From positions 62,001 to 126,000 of the forward strand of contig NZ_CP013070.1 in the NCBI RefSeq assembly GCF_000264945.2: a stretch of DNA of 64,000 nucleotides, given 5' to 3'. Every line of letters starts with the position of its first letter. Positions within the stretch are counted from its first letter, which is position 1. The notes under the pieces were generated by a model. It did not search any database. It had not been told where the DNA came from and saw only the letters and a list, made by a program, of their open reading frames with translations. This DNA comes from Sphingobium indicum B90A. Its GTDB lineage: Bacteria; Pseudomonadota; Alphaproteobacteria; Sphingomonadales; Sphingomonadaceae. Both the position numbers and the translations under genes were made by a program. Of the stretch, positions 60,777 to 64,000 are shown in pieces.

Positions 60777-61652
60777 CTAATGGCGCGGCGCGGCGTTCAC
60801 CCGCGCCGCGCCCTTGCGCACGGCTCCGTCAAGCTGCGCCATGCCCTTGTGCGCAGCGCCGTCAAGCTGCGCAGCGATGCTCCGCGCCGCATCGACATAG
60901 GCGGGGCCGCCGCACACCGTCCACGCCTGCGGCAGGCGGATGCGCGGAATGGCGCGCAATATGGGATGGCGCAGCATCTCCGTCCCCTGATCGACCACCT
61001 CTTCGCTGCCGCTCTCCACGATCAGCCAGTCGGGGCGGGCGGCGATCATCTCCTCCAGCGACAGTTGCGACAGCGCCGGCTTGCCCAGCCTGCCCGCCAG
61101 ATTGACCAGCCCCACGCGCCGCATCAGGTCGTCGACCAGCGTGCCGGTGCCGGTCATATAGCCGCGCCGCTGATAATAGGCGGCAACCCCGCGACGCTTC
61201 GGGCGGGGCAGGGCGGCGAGGTCGCGATTCATGGCCCGGATCAGCGCTTCGCCCCGTTCGGTATGGCCGACCGCCGCTGCAACCTGACGGATCTGCGCCA
61301 GGATCATGGGATAGCCGTCCGCGCTCGCCAGCCCCAAAGTCCGCCATCGGCCCGGAGGCGCGCCGACGACGCCGTCGTTTTCGGGAAAGCCGATCAGCAG
61401 GTCGGGCCGCAGCGCCAGCACTTCCTCCGCCGGGCGCTTGAGCGTGCGGAAGGCGCGGGCCTTGCCGACCGCCGCCGACAGTTCCGGGTCGTGCCCATAG
61501 GGGCTGAGCGCCGCGATCTGCGCCGGGTCGGCCAGAGCGAGCACATATTGATCGGCGCAGGTGTTGAGCGACACGATGCGCCGGGGTTGGGTGGGCGCCG
61601 CGCCGGTCAGGACCAGGGCGCAGAACGCTGTAAAGATTATTCTGCGCCGCAC
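60777..61652 (-). CDS. btuF: periplasmic cobalamin-binding protein BtuF-like
   Basis: A 291-residue ABC substrate-binding protein with a signal (IIFTAFCALVLTGAAP). It has the BtuF/FhuD pattern: RRIVSLNTCADQYVLALADPAQIAALS, then RTLKRPAEEVLALRPDLLIGF, SLEEMIAARPDWLIVESGS and a long helix. GTG at 61652 is used; the upstream ATG at 61730 would translate palindrome sequence. The gene is on the opposite strand to btuB and btuC, so expression may be separate. The C-terminal ~35 residues contain a short duplication (AQLDGAAHKG / AQLDGAVRKG). Confidence 0.85.
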   Translation of the reverse strand: MRRRIIFTAFCALVLTGAAPTQPRRIVSLNTCADQYVLALADPAQIAALSPYGHDPELSAAVGKARAFRTLKRPAEEVLALRPDLLIGFPENDGVVGAPPGRWRTLGLASADGYPMILAQIRQVAAAVGHTERGEALIRAMNRDLAALPRPKRRGVAAYYQRRGYMTGTGTLVDDLMRRVGLVNLAGRLGKPALSQLSLEEMIAARPDWLIVESGSEEVVDQGTEMLRHPILRAIPRIRLPQAWTVCGGPAYVDAARSIAAQLDGAAHKGMAQLDGAVRKGAARVNAAPRH

Positions 61653-61688
61653 GCTGCTGCTCCCGGATTGTGCCTCAACAAACCACCA

Positions 61689-61712
61689 TGCTCCTGCCTT
61701 CGCAGGAGCACG
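61689..61712. repeat. single REP-like palindrome, family 2
   Basis: TGCTCCTGCCTTCGCAGGAGCACG, the same palindrome as at 3326-3392 and 30844-30928, here unpaired. Its downstream flank GGCA.GCTGTA also matches the 3.3-kb copy. It lies between btuF and btuC, which are divergent here. Confidence 0.8.
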
Positions 61713-61747
61713 GCACGCTGTAGCAAGCAACGAAGGCCGCGCAAGCC

Positions 61748-62743
61748 ATGAGCGTCCGCCGTCACCCGCTGCTGATCCCCGCGCTGATCCTGTTGATGCT
61801 GATCGCCGCCCTCGGCTCTGTCACGCTGGGGGCCGTGCCGCTCTCTCCGGAGCGCATCCTTGCCGTCCTGACCGGCGGCGGCGACGATGTCGCCCGCGCC
61901 ATCCTGATCGACCTGCGCCTGCCGCGCATGCTGCTCGGCCTGATCGTCGGGGCGATGCTGGGCCTCGCCGGCGCCGCGCTTCAGGGCTATCTGCGCAACC
62001 CGCTGGCCGAACCTTCGGTCTTGGGGGTGTCCAATGCTGCGGCCCTCGGCGCCGTCTGCGCGCTGTATTTCGGGCTGGCGCAGGTGCATCCGCTGGCGCT
62101 TCCGGCACTCGCCATCCTCACCAGCCTGATCGGCATCGGCGCGCTGTTCCTGCTGGCCGGCCCTGCCGAAAGCCCCCTTACCCTGATCCTCGCGGGGATC
62201 GCCATCGCCACGCTGAGCGGGGCGGGGATCAGCCTGTCCCTGAATCTCTCGCCCAATCCCTTCGCGGCGATGGAGATCATGAGCTGGCTGATGGGCAGTC
62301 TGGAAAACCGCGCCTACAGCCATGTCTGGATCGCGCTGCCCTGCGTTGCCGTCGGCGCGGCGCTGCTGATCGCGGACGGGCGGACGCTGGACGCGCTGAC
62401 GCTGGGGGAGGATGGGGCGCAGGCGCTGGGCATCGACCTTCGCCGGGCGCGCATCCGCCTGATGCTGGGCGTCGCCATAGGCGTGGGCGGCGCGGTGGCG
62501 GTGTCCGGGGCCATCGGCTTCGTCGGGCTGATCGTGCCGCATCTGGTGCGGCCGCTGACCGACCGTTCGCCCTCCGCTATCCTGCTGCCCTCCATGCTGG
62601 GCGGGGCGGCGCTGCTGACGCTGGCGGACATCGGCGTCAGGCTGATCCCGACCAGCAGCGAACTCAAGCTGGGGGTGCTGACGGCCTTGCTGGGCGTGCC
62701 CGTCTTCCTGATCCACCTGATGCGGGAGCGGCGGCTATGGTGA
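61748..62743 (+). CDS. btuC: cobalamin ABC transporter permease BtuC
   Basis: A 331-residue membrane protein with about 10 helices of the FecCD/BtuC family: LRLPRMLLGLIVGAMLGLAGAALQGYLRNPLAEPSVLGVSNAAALGA, LILAGIAIATLSGAGISL, and ATP-binding-subunit contact IGVGGAVAVSGAIGFVGLIVPHLVRPLTD. The ATG at 61748 starts a good basic N-terminus. btuD overlaps it by 7 bases. Confidence 0.94.
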   Translation: MSVRRHPLLIPALILLMLIAALGSVTLGAVPLSPERILAVLTGGGDDVARAILIDLRLPRMLLGLIVGAMLGLAGAALQGYLRNPLAEPSVLGVSNAAALGAVCALYFGLAQVHPLALPALAILTSLIGIGALFLLAGPAESPLTLILAGIAIATLSGAGISLSLNLSPNPFAAMEIMSWLMGSLENRAYSHVWIALPCVAVGAALLIADGRTLDALTLGEDGAQALGIDLRRARIRLMLGVAIGVGGAVAVSGAIGFVGLIVPHLVRPLTDRSPSAILLPSMLGGAALLTLADIGVRLIPTSSELKLGVLTALLGVPVFLIHLMRERRLW

Positions 62744-63516
62744 CGATCCGCGCGCAGGCGCTTTCCATCAGGCTGGGCCGGCATCCGGCGGTGAACGGCG
62801 TCGACCTGCTGCTGGAGCCGGGATGCCTGTTGGGCATTATCGGGCCGAACGGCGCCGGCAAGTCGACCCTGATCCGGGCGCTGCTGGGGCTGGTGCCGCG
62901 GGCGGGCGGCACGGTCCTCATCGACGGCGTCGATAGCGGCCGGCTCAGCCGGCAGGAGATCGCCCGGCGCATCGCCTATCTGCCGCAGGGGCAGGCGCTG
63001 CACTGGCCGCTGGCGGTGGAGCGGCTGGTGGCGCTGGGCCGCCTGCCGCATCTGGGGCCGCTGTCCCGCCTTTCCGCGGAGGATGAGGCGCTGATCGACG
63101 CCGCCCTGATGCGCGCCGATGCGCTGCATCTGAAGGGGCGGGTCGCGACCGAACTGTCCGGCGGCGAGCGCGCCCGCGTGCTGCTGGCCCGGGCGCTGGC
63201 GGTCGGCGCCCCCGCGCTGATCGTGGACGAGCCTCTGGCCGCGCTCGATCCGGGGCATCAGATCGACGTCATGGACCTGCTGAAGGCGGAGGCGCGGGCG
63301 GGATCGCTGGTCGTCGCCGTGCTGCACGACCTGGGCATGGCGGCCCGCTATTGCGACCGGCTGGTGCTGATGGACCACGGCTCGCCGGTGGCCGACGGCG
63401 CGCCGCTGGAGGTGCTGACGGAGCGGAATCTCGCCCAAGTGTACGGCATTGCAGCGCGCATCGAGGCAGACGGAAAGTGGCCGCTGATCCTGCCCGTGGG
63501 GCGAGTCAAAAGCTGA
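62737..63516 (+). CDS. btuD: cobalamin ABC transporter ATPase BtuD
   Basis: A 259-residue ATPase: Walker A IIGPNGAGKSTLIRALLGL near 33, Q-loop YLPQGQALHWPLAVERLVALGRLPH, signature LSGGERARVLLARAL near 140, Walker B PALIVDEPLAALDPGHQ and switch VAVLHDLGMAARYCDR. ATG at 62737 overlaps btuC. With btuB, btuF and btuC it makes a full B12 import set. Confidence 0.95.
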   Translation: MVTIRAQALSIRLGRHPAVNGVDLLLEPGCLLGIIGPNGAGKSTLIRALLGLVPRAGGTVLIDGVDSGRLSRQEIARRIAYLPQGQALHWPLAVERLVALGRLPHLGPLSRLSAEDEALIDAALMRADALHLKGRVATELSGGERARVLLARALAVGAPALIVDEPLAALDPGHQIDVMDLLKAEARAGSLVVAVLHDLGMAARYCDRLVLMDHGSPVADGAPLEVLTERNLAQVYGIAARIEADGKWPLILPVGRVKS

Positions 63517-63553
63517 ACTCCCTGTCGTTCCCGCGAGAAGCGGGGAGGCGCCC

Positions 63554-64000
63554 TTACTCCGCAAAAGACCGGGGCGCCGGAGCCACCACCGTGAACGCTC
63601 CCGCGCCGATCTCCGACACTTCCAGCGCCCGTTCCGCAATGCCGTCGCGGCCGAAGCGGAACGCCCCGTCGATCCCGGCAAAACCCCCCGCATCGCGCAG
63701 CCGCGCCGCCGGGAAGGTCGTGCCCGGCTTCCAGTCGCGGGCAATCCGCACCGTCAGCAGCACCGAATCATAACCCAAAGCCGACAGCCGGAACGGCGCA
63801 TTGCCGTAGCGCGCCCGATATTTGGTCGCGAGCTGGCTGTAGAGCCCATCCGAAACGCTGGCGAACCATGCGCCGCGCAGCACCCGGCTGGACGCCAGGC
63901 CGCTGTCCGTATTCCACAATTCGGTGCCCAGCAGCCGCGCCGTCGCGCCGCCATTCTTCCGCACGATCGGCGCGACCTGCATCGCCACGCGGCCGCTGTC
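63554..64000 (-). CDS. penicillin-binding protein activator / type 1 periplasmic-binding-like protein, C-terminal part
   Basis: The C-terminal ~149 residues of a gene whose start lies beyond the window end. The sequence AMQVAPIVRKNGG.ARLLGTELWNTDS..., then FRLSALGYDSVLLTVRIARDW and LRDAGGFAGIDGAFRFGRDGIAERALEV resembles the type-1 periplasmic-binding (LivJ-like) fold used by penicillin-binding protein activators (LpoA-like) in sphingomonads. The end signature ALGYDS..L..... followed by FGIDG.FRF supports this. Precise function unproven; truncated by the window. Confidence 0.7.
   Translation of the reverse strand, partial: DSGRVAMQVAPIVRKNGGATARLLGTELWNTDSGLASSRVLRGAWFASVSDGLYSQLATKYRARYGNAPFRLSALGYDSVLLTVRIARDWKPGTTFPAARLRDAGGFAGIDGAFRFGRDGIAERALEVSEIGAGAFTVVAPAPRSFAE

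Overview
The window is one contiguous stretch of a GC-rich alphaproteobacterial chromosome, most likely a sphingomonad (Sphingobium/Sphingomonas type). This is an inference from gene content and order: purN-purM next to hdaA-ppk-ppx, argH-lptM-lysA, a ctpA-dsbB-coq7 run, a cycM-type anchored cytochrome c, TonB receptors, and several families of short intergenic palindromes. No rRNA or tRNA genes, prophage, classical insertion sequence or CRISPR array was seen.

Layout. 0-19 kb is housekeeping: nadB, an ABC ATPase, a purN-YjbR fusion, purM, hdaA, polyphosphate kinase and exopolyphosphatase, an OmpA-like protein, a CNNM/CorC protein, a glycerate-kinase-like protein, cytochrome c, prephenate dehydratase, a fatty acid hydroxylase/sterol desaturase, and a CnoX-like thioredoxin. 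19.3-26.7 kb is a complete phosphate-starvation locus on the minus strand, phoR-pstS-pstC-pstA-pstB-phoU-phoB, with a three-unit Pho box in front of pstS. 26.8-29.4 kb holds a small exported protein followed by PqqD-like, HprK-like and nucleotidyltransferase genes (the 'HPr-rel-A' arrangement, function unknown). 29.4-33.6 kb has ctpA, dsbB, coq7, two related small exported proteins of unknown function, and a secreted RidA-like protein downstream of a large TonB receptor (33.6-36.2 kb). 36.5-41.8 kb has a TlpA-like thioredoxin, argH, an lptM-like lipoprotein, lysA, a siroheme synthase N-domain protein and a ZntB/CorA transporter. 42-47.5 kb is a TetR-controlled tripartite efflux system (outer-membrane factor, HlyD/EmrA, EmrB/DHA2) with two matching operator-like palindromes.

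47.7-58.5 kb is an assimilatory nitrate system: nasT (ANTAR antiterminator), nasS (nitrate sensor), narK-type transporter, nirB, nirD, nasC, cobA (uroporphyrinogen methyltransferase) and mobA. Both narK and nirB are preceded by leaders that combine two small hexaloop hairpins with a strong intrinsic terminator, which fits NasT-mediated antitermination. CobA here and the siroheme synthase at 40.1 kb together can supply siroheme to NirB, and MobA completes the molybdenum cofactor for NasC. 58.6-63.5 kb is a B12-uptake locus under a cobalamin riboswitch: btuB, btuF, btuC, btuD. The window ends inside a penicillin-binding-protein-activator-like gene.

The least explained features are: (i) a DUF559 endonuclease-fold gene lying exactly between two inverted palindromes of a family that also occurs as gene-less inverted pairs elsewhere in the window, which suggests an autonomous/non-autonomous mobile pair; (ii) the PqqD/HprK/nucleotidyltransferase cluster with a candidate small exported partner; (iii) a palindrome arm that also supplies the apparent ribosome binding site of nasC.
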